Shown here one piece after another: positions 1-9,800 of a DNA stretch of 64,000 nt (position 1 is the first letter of the stretch; each line of letters begins with the position of its first letter). Source of the stretch: Idiomarina fontislapidosi (lineage in GTDB: Bacteria > Pseudomonadota > Gammaproteobacteria > Enterobacterales > Alteromonadaceae); assembly GCF_003226255.1 (NCBI RefSeq), contig NZ_QJST01000012.1:21830-85829 (forward strand), in the 5' to 3' direction. The notes below the pieces were generated by a model. It did no database searches. It had not been told where the DNA came from and saw only the letters and a list, made by a program, of their open reading frames with translations. The position numbers and the translations under genes are program-made.

Positions 1-175
1 AGCGAAGCTCACTTGATTCGACCGCGGCTTCGGCGGATGACCAAGTCACGAGCATCGGGATGGCACTTGCAATAAAAGCAGCGACGACGGCGCCGCTGAT
101 GCCCCATTTTAGCCAAGGCTTTTTTTTAGGTGCACGAACAACGTCTTGTCCGCTGGTATCTGATATCTTAGTCAT
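1..175 (-). CDS. Probable efflux periplasmic adaptor (HlyD/MacA-like), 5' part only
   Basis: Only the first 58 codons are inside the window; the gene runs off the left edge. The ATG at 175 is preceded by a good ribosome site (GAGGGA). The visible protein has a hydrophilic start containing DTSGQD, a basic stretch (KKKPWLKW), one hydrophobic segment at about residues 25-45, and then a predicted extracytoplasmic part. This N-in, single-anchor layout is typical of membrane-fusion adaptors of ABC or RND efflux pumps, and I recall a similar DTSGQD-type start in Alteromonadales adaptors, but the diagnostic lipoyl and barrel domains are outside the window. Any other single-anchor inner-membrane protein remains possible. 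It is divergent from aceK across a 111-base gap. Confidence 0.45.
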   Translation of the reverse strand, partial: MTKISDTSGQDVVRAPKKKPWLKWGISGAVVAAFIASAIPMLVTWSSAEAAVESSELR

Positions 176-286
176 AAGGTTCCCTCTGATTTAACTTGAT
201 TAGTAAGTCGCTATGGGGGAGAAAAGGGTTGTATTTTGATGTGTGTAAGAATGTAAGCAGATATATCAACGACGAGAAAAAGCCGA

Positions 287-1987
287 ATGAGCACTGATTT
301 AAACCGCGCCGATGAACTTGCACGACTTATTTTAGCGGGCTTTCATAGCCACTTTAGCCGTTTTCAATTATTGACTCAGGGTGCGCCTGAACGGTTTCTT
401 GGGCAGCGCTGGCAGGATGTGATTGGCGCAGCGGCGGAGCGAATTAGTTACTACGATAAGCAGGTGGCACTCACAAGTGACGAGCTATTGCAGTATCAAA
501 CACAGTTTGATGAGACGCTTTGGTTAAGTGTTCGTCAACGGTATCAATCGCTGTTACAGTTTCACCCTCAGGCGGATTTAGCCGAAACGTTTTATAACTC
601 GGTTTTTTGTCGTGCGTTTGAAAGACAGTATTTTCATAATGCTTTTATCTTCGTCGAATCAACACTGGAAGAACGCACACCTGTCCCAGTTGAACATGTT
701 TATCAATCCTACTTCCCGGTTTATCAAGGTTTTACACAAACGTTAGAGCAGCTATTTTTGGATTTAGGTTTAGGCGATACTTTTGAGAACCTCAAACACG
801 ATGTTGAACAACTCAGAGCCACGTTTTTACAGCGTGCGGTCGAGGATGATGTCGAACCTCATGAGGTACGTATTGATGTGCTTAAAACGCCTTTCTATCG
901 AAACAAAGCGGCTTACGTGGTTGGGCGCATCGTCACACAACAGCACAGTTACCCATTTATCGTACCGATTTTAATTAACCCTGAAGGGCGTCTTTACGTT
1001 GACGCATTTATTACGCAATCAGACCGAATGGCCGCGATATTTGGTTTTGCGCGTTCATACTTCATGGTAAATACCGAAGCACCCTCGGCACTGGTGCGTT
1101 TTTTAAAGCAACTGATGCCGCGCAAAACGTTTTCTGAGCTGTATTCGTCGATTGGGTTCCATAAGCAAGCCAAAACTGAGTTCTATCGTGACTTCCTCAA
1201 ACAGCTTGCCAGCTCTAATGAACAATTGACTGCGGCACCTGGTGTGAAGGGAATGGTGATGACAGTATTCACGCTGCCCTCATTCCCTTACGTATTTAAA
1301 GTTATCAAAGATGAACTGGGAGACACTAAGAGTTTTGGGCGCGATACAGTGGTGAAGCGCTACCGTATGGTTAAGCAGCATGATCGTGTAGGGCGCATGG
1401 CAGACACGCTCGAGTTCTCTGATGTCGCGATTCCGAAACACCGCATTGCTGACGACCTAATGGATGAGCTTTTAGCGACCGTGGCGAGCAGTATTCGCTT
1501 TGAGGGTGATTTGCTGGTCATTAGCCAGTGTTTTATTGAACGGCGAATGATACCGCTGAATATGTATTTAGAGTACGCCAGTGAAGCGGAGCAGGCGGCA
1601 GCGATTGATGACTACGGTCGTGCCATCAAGGATATGATTGCGGCGAATATATTCCCCGGCGACATGCTGTTGAAGAACTTTGGTGTGACACGTCATAAGC
1701 GCGTCGTGTTTTATGATTATGACGAAGTTCGCTACCTAACCGATATGAACTTTAAAGCACTGGCTAAAGCCGATCACGAAGTGTCGTTTGCCCCCGACGA
1801 TGTGTTCCCCGAACAGCTTGCGGTCTTTGCTGTGCCTCAGCCACGTTATCGTGAGCTGTTACTCAGTGCACATCCCGAGTTAATCGATCCAAATTATTGG
1901 CGGCAGCGCCAGCAAGATATCAAGGAGGGGGTGATTAAAGATATCTTCCCGTACGCTGCCGACTTACGTTTTACGCGGTCGTTTTAA
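287..1987 (+). CDS. aceK: Isocitrate dehydrogenase kinase/phosphatase AceK
   Basis: A bifunctional cytoplasmic enzyme that phosphorylates and dephosphorylates isocitrate dehydrogenase, switching carbon between the TCA cycle and the glyoxylate bypass. At 566 residues it is close to the family's usual length of about 570-580, and it reads as AceK along its whole length: an N-terminal regulatory half with [13 protein letters not shown], then a kinase-like half with the ATP-binding segment [11 protein letters not shown] near residue 340 and the acidic [10 protein letters not shown] near residue 485. The ATG at 287 follows GACGAGAAAAAGCCGA. It is encoded on the opposite strand from aceBA and its last 17 bases overlap the end of aceA, unlike the aceBAK operon of enterics. 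Expression must therefore be driven separately from the bypass enzymes. Confidence 0.96.
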   Translation: MSTDLNRADELARLILAGFHSHFSRFQLLTQGAPERFLGQRWQDVIGAAAERISYYDKQVALTSDELLQYQTQFDETLWLSVRQRYQSLLQFHPQADLAETFYNSVFCRAFERQYFHNAFIFVESTLEERTPVPVEHVYQSYFPVYQGFTQTLEQLFLDLGLGDTFENLKHDVEQLRATFLQRAVEDDVEPHEVRIDVLKTPFYRNKAAYVVGRIVTQQHSYPFIVPILINPEGRLYVDAFITQSDRMAAIFGFARSYFMVNTEAPSALVRFLKQLMPRKTFSELYSSIGFHKQAKTEFYRDFLKQLASSNEQLTAAPGVKGMVMTVFTLPSFPYVFKVIKDELGDTKSFGRDTVVKRYRMVKQHDRVGRMADTLEFSDVAIPKHRIADDLMDELLATVASSIRFEGDLLVISQCFIERRMIPLNMYLEYASEAEQAAAIDDYGRAIKDMIAANIFPGDMLLKNFGVTRHKRVVFYDYDEVRYLTDMNFKALAKADHEVSFAPDDVFPEQLAVFAVPQPRYRELLLSAHPELIDPNYWRQRQQDIKEGVIKDIFPYAADLRFTRSF

Positions 1988-3305
1988 ATTGATCTTCCTC
2001 GGTTGAGCCCGTCAAGGCAGTCACTGATGAGGCGCCACCTTGAATCGCATTGGTGAGCGCGTCGAAGTAGCCCGTGCCAACTTCTTGTTGGTGTGCAACA
2101 AAGGTGTAGCCCTTGTCAGCGGCATCAAATTCTTGCTGCTGCAAACGGACATAGGCTGACATATCATTACGGGCGTAATCGTGAGCAAGCTCAAACATGT
2201 GGTACCACATATTGTGCACACCCGCTAACGTGATGAACTGAAACTTGTATCCCATCGCTGCCAGCTCGCGTTGGAACTTAGCGATTGTTGCGTCGTCGAG
2301 GTTACGTTTCCAGTTAAACGAAGGCGAGCAGTTGTAGGCTAATAGCTTGCCTGGATATTTAGCGTGGACAGCCTCGGCGAACTGACGTGCCTCGTCAAGA
2401 TCCGGTTTCGCCGTTTCACACCAAATGAGGTCAGCATAAGGCGCGTAGGCAAGACCGCGCGAAATGGCTTGCTCAATGCCTGGCTTAACGCGGTAGAAGC
2501 CCTCTGCGGTGCGCTCACCGGTGACAAATGGCTTGTCATTGTCGTCAAAATCCGAGGTCAGTAGGTCGGCCGCGTTGGCATCTGTACGCGCGACAATCAG
2601 CGTCGGCACGCCCTCGACGTCGGCCGCAAAACGCGCCGCAATTAATTTTTGCACCGCTTCTTGCGTAGGAACGAGTACTTTACCGCCCATATGACCGCAT
2701 TTTTTGACTGACGCCAGTTGATCTTCAAAGTGCACGCCCGCTGCCCCACATTGAATCATTCGCTTCATTAATTCATAGGCGTTTAAGACGCCGCCAAAGC
2801 CTGCTTCAGCATCGGCAACGATAGGCGCAAAGTAATCCACGTAGCGTTCGTCGTCTGGGCTAATACCTTTTGACCACTGGATCTGGTCAGCGCGGGCAAA
2901 TGAGTTATTGATGCGTTCAACCACCGTAGGCACAGAGTCAACGGGATACAGCGATTGGTCCGGATACATGTTACGTGATGAGTTATTATCCGCGGCGACT
3001 TGCCAACCGGAGAGGTAAATCGCCTGTAAACCCGCTTTGACTTGCTGCACCGCTTGGCCGCCGGTGAGCGCGCCGAGCGCGTTCACATAGTCCTTGCCAA
3101 ACTTTTGTTGTGCTTCGCCATTAATCAATCGCCAAAGTTTTTGTGCGCCCTGTTGCGCATAGGTGTGCTGAACTTGCAACGAACCACGTAGTTTGACCAC
3201 CTCTTCTGCGCTATAGGGGCGCTGAACCTGTGCCCAACGTGGGTCGTTTTTCCAACTTTGTTCAAGCGCTTTTGCTTGTTCGGCTTGTTGTGTTGATATA
3301 GTCAT
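1971..3305 (-). CDS. aceA: Isocitrate lyase
   Basis: Cleaves isocitrate to glyoxylate and succinate, the first step of the glyoxylate bypass. The 444 residues match the short bacterial isocitrate lyases (about 430-440). The catalytic loop [17 protein letters not shown] is present around residue 205 with the active-site cysteine intact, and [15 protein letters not shown] precedes it as the metal/substrate site. The ATG at 3305 is 24 bases downstream of the aceB stop codon, so aceB and aceA are very probably co-transcribed. The 3' end overlaps convergent aceK by 17 bases, so read-through in either direction would make antisense RNA to the other gene. Confidence 0.97.
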   Translation of the reverse strand: MTISTQQAEQAKALEQSWKNDPRWAQVQRPYSAEEVVKLRGSLQVQHTYAQQGAQKLWRLINGEAQQKFGKDYVNALGALTGGQAVQQVKAGLQAIYLSGWQVAADNNSSRNMYPDQSLYPVDSVPTVVERINNSFARADQIQWSKGISPDDERYVDYFAPIVADAEAGFGGVLNAYELMKRMIQCGAAGVHFEDQLASVKKCGHMGGKVLVPTQEAVQKLIAARFAADVEGVPTLIVARTDANAADLLTSDFDDNDKPFVTGERTAEGFYRVKPGIEQAISRGLAYAPYADLIWCETAKPDLDEARQFAEAVHAKYPGKLLAYNCSPSFNWKRNLDDATIAKFQRELAAMGYKFQFITLAGVHNMWYHMFELAHDYARNDMSAYVRLQQQEFDAADKGYTFVAHQQEVGTGYFDALTNAIQGGASSVTALTGSTEEDQFKTTA

Positions 3306-3329
3306 GATGTTGTCCTGTTATTTGAGTAA

Positions 3330-4913
3330 TTAATCGAGTTGTTGGTAGCCGGGAAGTGTGAGGAAATCCACTAACTCATCGGCGGTTGTGATCGCTTCAA
3401 GCAGTGCTACTGCTTTATCAAACGGTTGTTGTTGCCAGGTCGACTCGCTTACTTCTTGCTTCACGTTGTTTGCTTCTTCAGCGAGCATTTGCGTGAACAG
3501 GGCTTTAGTGACCGGCGTACCGTCACTGAGCTGTTTCTGATGCTTAATCCACTGCCAAATTGATGCACGCGAGATTTCGGCGGTGGCGGCATCTTCCATC
3601 AGTCCGTAAATAGGGACACAGCCGCGTCCATCGAGCCACGCGCTGATGTACTGTAATGCCACGCGAATATTGGTACGCATACCTGCCTCGGTGCGCTCGC
3701 CCTGACATGGGGTCAGCAATTGAGATGCGGTGATGTGTTGATCAGATTCGCGGAGTACGTGTAGTTGGTTGTCCCCTTTGAGTTGGTCAACAAAAATGGC
3801 ACGTACCGTATCGGCGAGACCTGGATGCGCAATCCAGGTGCCATCGTGACCATTGTCGAACTCAAGTTGTTTGTCCTTCGCGACTTTGGCGAGAATTTGC
3901 TCGTTCTCTGCACTGTCTTTGCTGGGAATAAACGCCGCCATGCCGCCCATCGCGAGTGCGCCACGTTTGTGGCATGTGTGAACCAACAAGCGTGAGTAGG
4001 CGTTGAGAAAGGGCTGTGACATAGTGACTTGTTGGCGATCAGGTAGCACGCGATCGGGATGATGTTTGAGGGTCTTGATATAGCTAAAGATGTAATCCCA
4101 GCGACCGCAGTTTAAAGCGGCGATATGATCGCGTAGCGCGTGCAGAATTTCATCCATCTGAAATACCGCGGGTAGTGTTTCGATAAGCACCGTCGCACGT
4201 ATGGTGCCCGGCTTAAGCTGAAAGCGTTGTTCTGAGTAATGGAACACATCGCTCCACCACTGTGCTTCGCTGCTGTGCTCTAACTTCGGCAAGTAAAGGT
4301 AAACACCTGTTCCTTCGTCTAATCGAACGCGGTAGTTATGATAAAAATATAAAGCGAAATCGAGCAGTGCTCCAGGCACCGCATGGCCCTCAAAGGTTAA
4401 GTGCTTTTCGGGTAAATGAAGTCCGCGCACGCGTGCAATTAACAGCGCAGGGTTCGGTGCAACGTTGTACTCTTTGCCGCTGTTGGGATCGGTGAAGCTG
4501 AGCGTATTGCGATTAGCGTCAATTAAATTGATTTGTCCATCCAGCAGACCCTGCCAGGTGGGCGACTGAGAGTCCTCAAAGTCAGCCATATAACAGTCGA
4601 CGTTGGCGTTGAGTGCATTGATAACCATTTTCCGGTCAACAGGACCTGTAATTTCGATACGTCGACGGGTGAGATCTTTGGGTAATGGCCGAATTTGCCA
4701 ATCGGCCTCACGTATTGCAGAAGTCGCAGGATCAAAGTCAGGGAGTGTACCTGCGTCAATAGCTTGCTGCCGCTTTGAACGAGCCTCTAGGAGTTGCGCG
4801 TGACGAGGCATAAACCGCTCGCATAAGTCGACAAAATAGGACATGAATTGTGGTGTAAATAAACGCGCTTGGTGGGGCACGTGTTCCACAGTAAATGAGA
4901 GTCGAGATGTCAT
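3330..4913 (-). CDS. aceB: Malate synthase A
   Basis: Condenses glyoxylate with acetyl-CoA to malate, the second glyoxylate-bypass step. The 527 residues compare with 533 in E. coli malate synthase A. Seen in the sequence: the DFEDSQSPTW segment near residue 110, the family signature LNCGRWDYIFSYIKT near residue 270, and FIPSKDSAENEQ followed by the DNGHDGTWIAHPGL segment near residue 355. It lacks the long insertion of the G isoform. It is the first gene of an aceB-aceA unit; the roughly 120 bases upstream are AT-rich, but I could not assign a specific operator. Confidence 0.96.
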   Translation of the reverse strand: MTSRLSFTVEHVPHQARLFTPQFMSYFVDLCERFMPRHAQLLEARSKRQQAIDAGTLPDFDPATSAIREADWQIRPLPKDLTRRRIEITGPVDRKMVINALNANVDCYMADFEDSQSPTWQGLLDGQINLIDANRNTLSFTDPNSGKEYNVAPNPALLIARVRGLHLPEKHLTFEGHAVPGALLDFALYFYHNYRVRLDEGTGVYLYLPKLEHSSEAQWWSDVFHYSEQRFQLKPGTIRATVLIETLPAVFQMDEILHALRDHIAALNCGRWDYIFSYIKTLKHHPDRVLPDRQQVTMSQPFLNAYSRLLVHTCHKRGALAMGGMAAFIPSKDSAENEQILAKVAKDKQLEFDNGHDGTWIAHPGLADTVRAIFVDQLKGDNQLHVLRESDQHITASQLLTPCQGERTEAGMRTNIRVALQYISAWLDGRGCVPIYGLMEDAATAEISRASIWQWIKHQKQLSDGTPVTKALFTQMLAEEANNVKQEVSESTWQQQPFDKAVALLEAITTADELVDFLTLPGYQQLD

Positions 4914-5043
4914 AATCTGAACCTAATGTTAGTGATTTGTTAACACAGATTCAGCTTAGAGGGGATTTAGTGTATTCGTCTAATTTATGCCAATGATTAT
5001 GGCTATTTCTGAGAGTTATTTTACTTCTTTCAATGGTGTGGTT

Positions 5044-5073
5044 AAAAATTGTGCGGGGACCTTCGTCCCCGCA
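5044..5073 (-). terminator. Rho-independent terminator after the chemoreceptor gene
   Basis: On the minus strand an 8-9 bp GC-rich stem (GCGGGGAC paired with GTCCCCGC around a four-base loop) is followed within two bases by an A/T run ending in TTTTT. It lies just past the chemoreceptor stop codon at 5080 and probably also insulates aceB from upstream transcription. Confidence 0.8.
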
Positions 5074-5079
5074 TACTGA

Positions 5080-6708
5080 TCATGAGACTTTAAAGCGCTC
5101 AACCAAGTTGTTTAGCTCTACCGCTAAGCGAGAAAGCTCTTGGCTTGAGGCACTTGTTTGTTCGGCGCCTGAAGCTGTAGAGTTGGATAGGTCGCGAATA
5201 CTCACTAAGTTCTTATCAACATCACGTGCAACATTAGCTTGTTGTTCAGCCGCACTTGCAATCGAAGTATTGTGTGTATTTATTTCACTCACTGCGGTAG
5301 CAATTTGCTTGAGTGCCGAACCGGCTTCACGCGCTATATCAAGTGTTTTAGCGGCACGTTCAAGGCTTTGCTTCATGGTTGTCACTGAACGATCACTTGA
5401 GGCATTAATGGCAGACACCATTTCCTCAATTTCGACGGTTGACTGCTGAGTTTTGTGAGCCAGTGAGCGCACTTCATCGGCGACCACCGCAAAGCCTCGA
5501 CCCGATTCGCCCGCTCGTGCAGCTTCTATCGCAGCGTTAAGTGCAAGCAAGTTGGTTTGTTCAGCGATGCCGCGAATAACCTCAAGCACTTTGGTAATGC
5601 CAGTGACCTTGTTAGCGAGCTCAGTGACGTTGTTCGATGAGTCGCCGATTTCCTGAGAAAGCTCTTCAATTGCCGTCACTGTTTTAGATACGCGGTCGTT
5701 ACCGTACTGTGCTTGTTCGTCGGCAGCCTCTGAAGCTTCAGATGCGCTTTGTGCATCTTGTGCCACGTTTTCGACAGCGGCAGTAAGCTCGTTGACTGCG
5801 GTGGCTGCTTGCTCTAACTCTTCTGTTTGCTGTTGGATAGTGCGTGTCGAGTCATCCGTGACTGAGCTGAGCTCCTCTGAAGTCGAGGCAAGCTGTTGTG
5901 ATGATTGCGCAATTTGACCAATGGACTCACGTAACTCACGCTGTGTGTTAATAAGCTGACGAAGTAACTGGGCTGGCTCATCTTTGCCTTGTACATCTAT
6001 CTGTTGCGTTAAGTCTCGCTGTGCGATGGTCTCAGCAAAGTCCAAAGCGCCGCGCAATGGCGTAACAATGCTCTTCGTTAGTAAGACTGCAAAACATGCT
6101 ACTAGTATGATCGACACGACTATGGCGATAATCACTGCTGTTTGGGCTGCGCTCGCAATATCACGTGCCTTAGCAGAAACTCGATCGACTTGTGTCATCT
6201 CTTCGGACAGGATTTCATCAAGCGTTGCAGAAATTTTGTCGGTCAGCGGAAGAATCGTGTTTTCACGCAACGAGGCAACGGGTTCTTCGAGATTGGCATT
6301 AACGAGCTTCATAAATTGTTCGTCATGCTTCCAAAACTCCGTCAGTAAGCTCTTTAGCTTTTTAAACTGACTGGCAATCGCCTCTCTCTGGATAAGTGCT
6401 TCATACTCTGAGAGGTTTCTTTCGAGGTTAGTTTTTGCATCGTTGTATTTCTTTAGATAACCCTCTAACCGCGCAGCATCATCCATGTAAGTGGTAATGT
6501 TTGCGGCATGGACGCGCACACGCAAAAATTCGCGGTCAAGGTCGTTCACATTATCAATAGCTGGCATCTGTTGTTCGGTAATTGAGTCTAGTTGCGTCAC
6601 AACATTATCGAGTCGCATCAATGAGAAAACACCGAGCAGCAACACGATTGCTCCAAGCATCCCAAAGGTGACAGCTAATCTCGCTCCAATCGAGAAATTT
6701 CTAAACAT
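5080..6708 (-). CDS. Methyl-accepting chemotaxis protein
   Basis: An inner-membrane chemoreceptor that signals to CheA/CheW. Its 542 residues contain a first membrane helix at about 11-31, a periplasmic four-helix-type sensor (about 32-188), a second membrane helix at about 190-212, a HAMP domain, and the methylation and signalling coiled coil. The highly conserved hairpin tip ([20 protein letters not shown] and the following [15 protein letters not shown]) is intact near residues 385-425. There is no C-terminal NWETF-type pentapeptide, so it is likely a receptor without a CheR tether. The ligand is not predictable. The start has a good ribosome site (AGAGGGACTT before ATG). It stands alone, and a sigma-28 promoter lies directly upstream within argE, linking it to the flagellar regulon. 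Confidence 0.94.
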   Translation of the reverse strand: MFRNFSIGARLAVTFGMLGAIVLLLGVFSLMRLDNVVTQLDSITEQQMPAIDNVNDLDREFLRVRVHAANITTYMDDAARLEGYLKKYNDAKTNLERNLSEYEALIQREAIASQFKKLKSLLTEFWKHDEQFMKLVNANLEEPVASLRENTILPLTDKISATLDEILSEEMTQVDRVSAKARDIASAAQTAVIIAIVVSIILVACFAVLLTKSIVTPLRGALDFAETIAQRDLTQQIDVQGKDEPAQLLRQLINTQRELRESIGQIAQSSQQLASTSEELSSVTDDSTRTIQQQTEELEQAATAVNELTAAVENVAQDAQSASEASEAADEQAQYGNDRVSKTVTAIEELSQEIGDSSNNVTELANKVTGITKVLEVIRGIAEQTNLLALNAAIEAARAGESGRGFAVVADEVRSLAHKTQQSTVEIEEMVSAINASSDRSVTTMKQSLERAAKTLDIAREAGSALKQIATAVSEINTHNTSIASAAEQQANVARDVDKNLVSIRDLSNSTASGAEQTSASSQELSRLAVELNNLVERFKVS

Positions 6709-6748
6709 AAGTCCCTCTAAAAAGTTTAGTCTTTATCTAACAAACAAC

Positions 6749-6775
6749 TTATCGGCCTGTTTCTGCGAAACATAA
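6749..6775 (-). promoter_or_regulatory. Sigma-28 (FliA) promoter of the chemoreceptor gene
   Basis: Read on the minus strand, TTATGTTT, an 11-base spacer and GCCGATAA match the enterobacterial FliA consensus (TAAAGTTT, N11, GCCGATAA) at 6 of 8 and 8 of 8 positions. The expected start site leaves a leader of about 33 bases containing the chemoreceptor ribosome site. The -10 box includes the stop codon of argE, so the promoter is embedded in coding sequence. Confidence 0.8.
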
Positions 6776-7909
6776 GTGATTAATTAAAGTGTTAAATCGT
6801 TTACTGGCTGTTTCGATATCACTTAACTCTAAAAACTCGTTCGGCTGGTGTGCTTGGTTTATAGAGCCAGGTCCCATGACCAGTGTTTGACAGCCAAGTT
6901 GTTGTAAAAATGGCGCTTCAGTACAGTAGTTTACTGCGCATGAGGGACTCGCTGCAATTTTCTCTGCGAGTGAAACGAGTGCAGAGTCGGCTTGTTCCAA
7001 AAAGCCCGGAATGGGTTCGTGCATTGGCACTAAATCAATGGCATTGGGATATTCTTTCATGATTGGTTGAAGTAGTTGCAAGAGTTCGGCGTAGAGATGA
7101 TCAATGTGCATGCCAGGTAAAGGACGAATATCTAACTGCAGTTCGCAACATCCACAAATACGATTGGCGTTATCCCCGCCATGGATAGAGCCTAAATTCA
7201 TCGTGGGAAAGCTCACATCAAATAGCTTATTTGAATACTTATGCGAAATCCTGTTTTTAAATTCAAGCAGCTGAGTCGTCACCTTATGCATGATTTCTAT
7301 CGCGTTCAATCCGAGCCGAGGATCGGAGCTATGACCAGTACGGCCGATGACTTTGATTGCTTCTGTCATGTGCCCTTTGTGGGCTCGGATAGGCTGCATT
7401 TGGGTGGGTTCGCCAATGATGCAGTAATCGGGTTTTAAATCAGGAAAGTGATGTAATTCCCGTGCGCCCGCCATGGTTGTCTCTTCATCTGCGGTTGCCA
7501 ATATCATAATAGGTTTTGTCTGATACTGCTCGGGTAGACGCTTTAGCTCCTCAATAATAAATGCAAAAAAGCCTTTCATATCAATGGACCCAAGACCATA
7601 CCAGCGATTATCCCGTTCAGTTAATTTGAAGGGATCAGAATGCCAACGGTGCTCGTCGAACGGCACGGTATCAGTGTGACCCGAGAGGAGAAGGCCACCC
7701 TTGCCGGATCCTCGTCTAGCGAGCAAGTTGTATTTATTAGGGTTGTCATTTAAAGGCTGTATCTCAACCTTAAAATTAAGCGCCTCTAACCACTCTGCAA
7801 GTAAGTCGATGACCGCCTTATTGGAATGATCCCAACTGGGATCGAGTGAACTGATCGACGGGCGAGCAATGAGTGCTTGGTACATATTAAAAAAGGAGGG
7901 GATCGACAT
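6749..7909 (-). CDS. argE: Acetylornithine deacetylase
   Basis: A zinc hydrolase of the M20 family that releases ornithine from N-acetylornithine in the linear arginine pathway. It has 386 residues, against about 383 in E. coli. Metal-site motifs are visible: LSGHTDTVPFD (His and Asp ligands) near residue 77, GLGSIDMKG near residue 107, and TADEETTMAGAR with the catalytic Glu-Glu near residue 140. It is divergent from argC across a 92-base region containing ArgR-like half-sites. Its last nine codons overlap the sigma-28 promoter of the downstream chemoreceptor. The presence of argE agrees with the absence of a bifunctional argJ here. Confidence 0.95.
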   Translation of the reverse strand: MSIPSFFNMYQALIARPSISSLDPSWDHSNKAVIDLLAEWLEALNFKVEIQPLNDNPNKYNLLARRGSGKGGLLLSGHTDTVPFDEHRWHSDPFKLTERDNRWYGLGSIDMKGFFAFIIEELKRLPEQYQTKPIMILATADEETTMAGARELHHFPDLKPDYCIIGEPTQMQPIRAHKGHMTEAIKVIGRTGHSSDPRLGLNAIEIMHKVTTQLLEFKNRISHKYSNKLFDVSFPTMNLGSIHGGDNANRICGCCELQLDIRPLPGMHIDHLYAELLQLLQPIMKEYPNAIDLVPMHEPIPGFLEQADSALVSLAEKIAASPSCAVNYCTEAPFLQQLGCQTLVMGPGSINQAHQPNEFLELSDIETASKRFNTLINHLCFAETGR

Positions 7910-7935
7910 AGATAATTATCCATAAAAGTTGCATA

Positions 7936-7970
7936 AATATATTTATTCAGTTAGTCTGCATATAAATTTA
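7936..7970. promoter_or_regulatory. Putative pair of ArgR operator boxes between argE and argC
   Basis: Two AT-rich 14-base cores resemble the E. coli ARG-box core TGAATwwwwATTCA. The first, at 7936-7949, has a perfect right half (ATTCA) but a poor left half. The second, TGCATATAAATTTA at 7957-7970, has one mismatch in each half. Their centres are 21 bases apart, the usual spacing of paired ArgR boxes, and they sit in the divergent argE/argC intergenic region. A near-palindrome from 7930 to 7949 overlaps the first box. The match is imperfect, so this is a candidate. Confidence 0.5.
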
Positions 7971-8001
7971 GCGAGATGCAAATAACTAAGCAGACTTTGA
8001 G

Positions 8002-9039
8002 ATGGAAAGAAAGCAGGCAAGCAAAAAATATTCGCTCCAGAATGTCGTGGTGATTGGTGCCAGTGGTTACGCCGGTGTCGAGCTTGTGACGCTGTTGAGT
8101 GAACATCCTCTGGTCGGCGAACTGACACTGTACGTTTCGGAGCAAAGCCAAGACCGCAATACATCGATTTCTGATCTCTACCCTCGTCTCAAAGGTCGCG
8201 TTGAACAGTCTTTAATGGGGCTGCCTATTGGAAAGGTAACTGATGAACTGGCGAGTGCCGATGCTATTTTTTTGTGTACCTCTCATGAGGTGAGTTGCCA
8301 ATGGCATGCGCAATTGAGCCAGCTCAAGGCGACTGTATTTGATTTGTCAGGCGGTTTTCGGCTGCCGGATGCGAAGTTATACCCCGATTATTATGGTTTT
8401 GAACACCCCGCAGCGGATGCTTTGTCATCGGCAGCATATGGTCTTGCCGAGTGGTTAGATGAGCGTTTTGATAGCGCGCACTGGGTCGCGGTACCCGGTT
8501 GTTATCCAACGGCAGCACTGTTGGCACTTAAGCCACTCGCTTTGTTTAATAAAGATGTGAGTCATGTCGTGATAAACGCGGTATCGGGGGTGACCGGAGC
8601 AGGGCGTTCGCCGAGTCTTAAAACACAGGGTGCGGAACTCTCGTTGCAAGGCTATGGTGCCGGTGTTCACCGTCATCAACCTGAGATTGATCACTACTGC
8701 GGTCTAAACACTCTGTTTTTACCGCACTTAGGCGATTTTAAGCGGGGTATCTTAGCGACGATTACCGTGCATTTCACTGCGCCGCCTACGCAAGCGCAAG
8801 TCGAAGATGTTTACCAAGTGTATCAGGCCAGTGAACTTGTTCATGTGACCAAGGCAGGCTATCCGGCGTTGAAGGATGTCGTGAATAGCGGTCAGTGCCA
8901 CATCGGTTGGCACCTACAGGGACACTCGCTTGTGGTGTATAGCGCGATCGATAATTTATTGAAAGGCGCAGCCAGCCAAGCCCTGCAGTGCTTCAATATT
9001 AAGCTAGGTTTGCCGAGCGCTGAGGGAGTACCGCTATGA
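8002..9039 (+). CDS. argC: N-acetyl-gamma-glutamyl-phosphate reductase
   Basis: NADPH-dependent reduction of N-acetylglutamyl-phosphate, the third step of arginine synthesis. The 345 residues show the nucleotide-binding loop VVVIGASGYAGVELV near residue 15 and the active-site motif VAVPGCYPTAALL near residue 165, with the catalytic cysteine present. HRHQPEID near residue 225 is also typical. The annotated ATG gives an N-terminal extension of about a dozen residues over E. coli ArgC and has only a weak ribosome site; an alternative GTG at about 8047 is possible. It is the first gene of argCBFGH(A) and overlaps argB by four bases (ATGA). Confidence 0.95.
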   Translation: MERKQASKKYSLQNVVVIGASGYAGVELVTLLSEHPLVGELTLYVSEQSQDRNTSISDLYPRLKGRVEQSLMGLPIGKVTDELASADAIFLCTSHEVSCQWHAQLSQLKATVFDLSGGFRLPDAKLYPDYYGFEHPAADALSSAAYGLAEWLDERFDSAHWVAVPGCYPTAALLALKPLALFNKDVSHVVINAVSGVTGAGRSPSLKTQGAELSLQGYGAGVHRHQPEIDHYCGLNTLFLPHLGDFKRGILATITVHFTAPPTQAQVEDVYQVYQASELVHVTKAGYPALKDVVNSGQCHIGWHLQGHSLVVYSAIDNLLKGAASQALQCFNIKLGLPSAEGVPL

Positions 9040-9779
9040 ATGTGATTAAACTCGGCGGAAGGGTGCTTGACGACCCACAAGGTTTGGCTGCCCTGTTTCA
9101 ACAAATTACGCAGCAGCAAAACTTCCAACCCACGCTCATCGTGCATGGTGGCGGACAACAGGTGGATGACTTGTTTGCCAAACTCAACCTATCAGTCGTT
9201 AAGTATCAGGGGCTGCGGGTGAGTGTTGCCGAACAAATGCCGCTGATTGTCGGTGCGCTCGCTGGCACTGTCAATAAACAGTTACTGACTATTGCGATTA
9301 AACAAGGATTGCAACCCGTCGGCCTAACACTTTATGAAACAGGGCTTCATGTGCAACAGGGCAAACCTGAGCTAGGTCTAACGGGTCACTGTGTTGCACC
9401 CTTTGAAGTGAGCACGTTGTTGCTGACTTTGCTAGAGCAACGCTACCTACCAATTGTTAGTTGTGTCGGCTTTGATGCTGATGGGCAGTGGCTCAATGTA
9501 AACGCAGATGAGGCGGCTGCAGGGTTGGCTAAGGCACTGTCGGCGACGTTGACCTTTGTAAGTGATGTGCCCGCCGTGCTGGATGAGCACCAACAGCCTA
9601 TTGATGAGTTAGACAGTGACACGTTACAGCAACTTATTGACGCTGGGACGCTGAACGGTGGTATGCGAGTCAAAGTGGAGCATGCGTTGACCGTTGCTCG
9701 ATTTCTACAAAAACAAGTGCGAATCTGCGGGTGTTCGTGCGACACCCGTCATCACTCCGGCACACTGATTAATCCTTAA
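9036..9779 (+). CDS. argB: Acetylglutamate kinase
   Basis: Phosphorylates N-acetylglutamate, the second step of the arginine pathway. It has 247 residues, the length of the E. coli-type enzyme, and lacks the N-terminal extension of arginine-inhibited hexameric kinases. Visible are the N-terminal Lys-Gly-Gly loop (IKLGGRVL), the glycine-rich LIVHGGGQQVDDLF near residue 42, NVNADEAAAGLA near residue 152, and TLNGGMRVKVEHAL near residue 208. The start overlaps the argC stop, implying coupled translation. Lack of the inhibitory helix suggests feedback control falls on the acetylglutamate synthase part of ArgH(A) instead. Confidence 0.95.
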   Translation: MNVIKLGGRVLDDPQGLAALFQQITQQQNFQPTLIVHGGGQQVDDLFAKLNLSVVKYQGLRVSVAEQMPLIVGALAGTVNKQLLTIAIKQGLQPVGLTLYETGLHVQQGKPELGLTGHCVAPFEVSTLLLTLLEQRYLPIVSCVGFDADGQWLNVNADEAAAGLAKALSATLTFVSDVPAVLDEHQQPIDELDSDTLQQLIDAGTLNGGMRVKVEHALTVARFLQKQVRICGCSCDTRHHSGTLINP

Positions 9780-9800
9780 TTTTTAGTATTCGAGATTCGT

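Noticed and set aside
5033..5449. A 138-codon plus-strand ORF opposite the chemoreceptor gene
   Set aside because: It is antisense to the highly conserved signalling domain, its composition mirrors that gene, and it has no recognisable domain.
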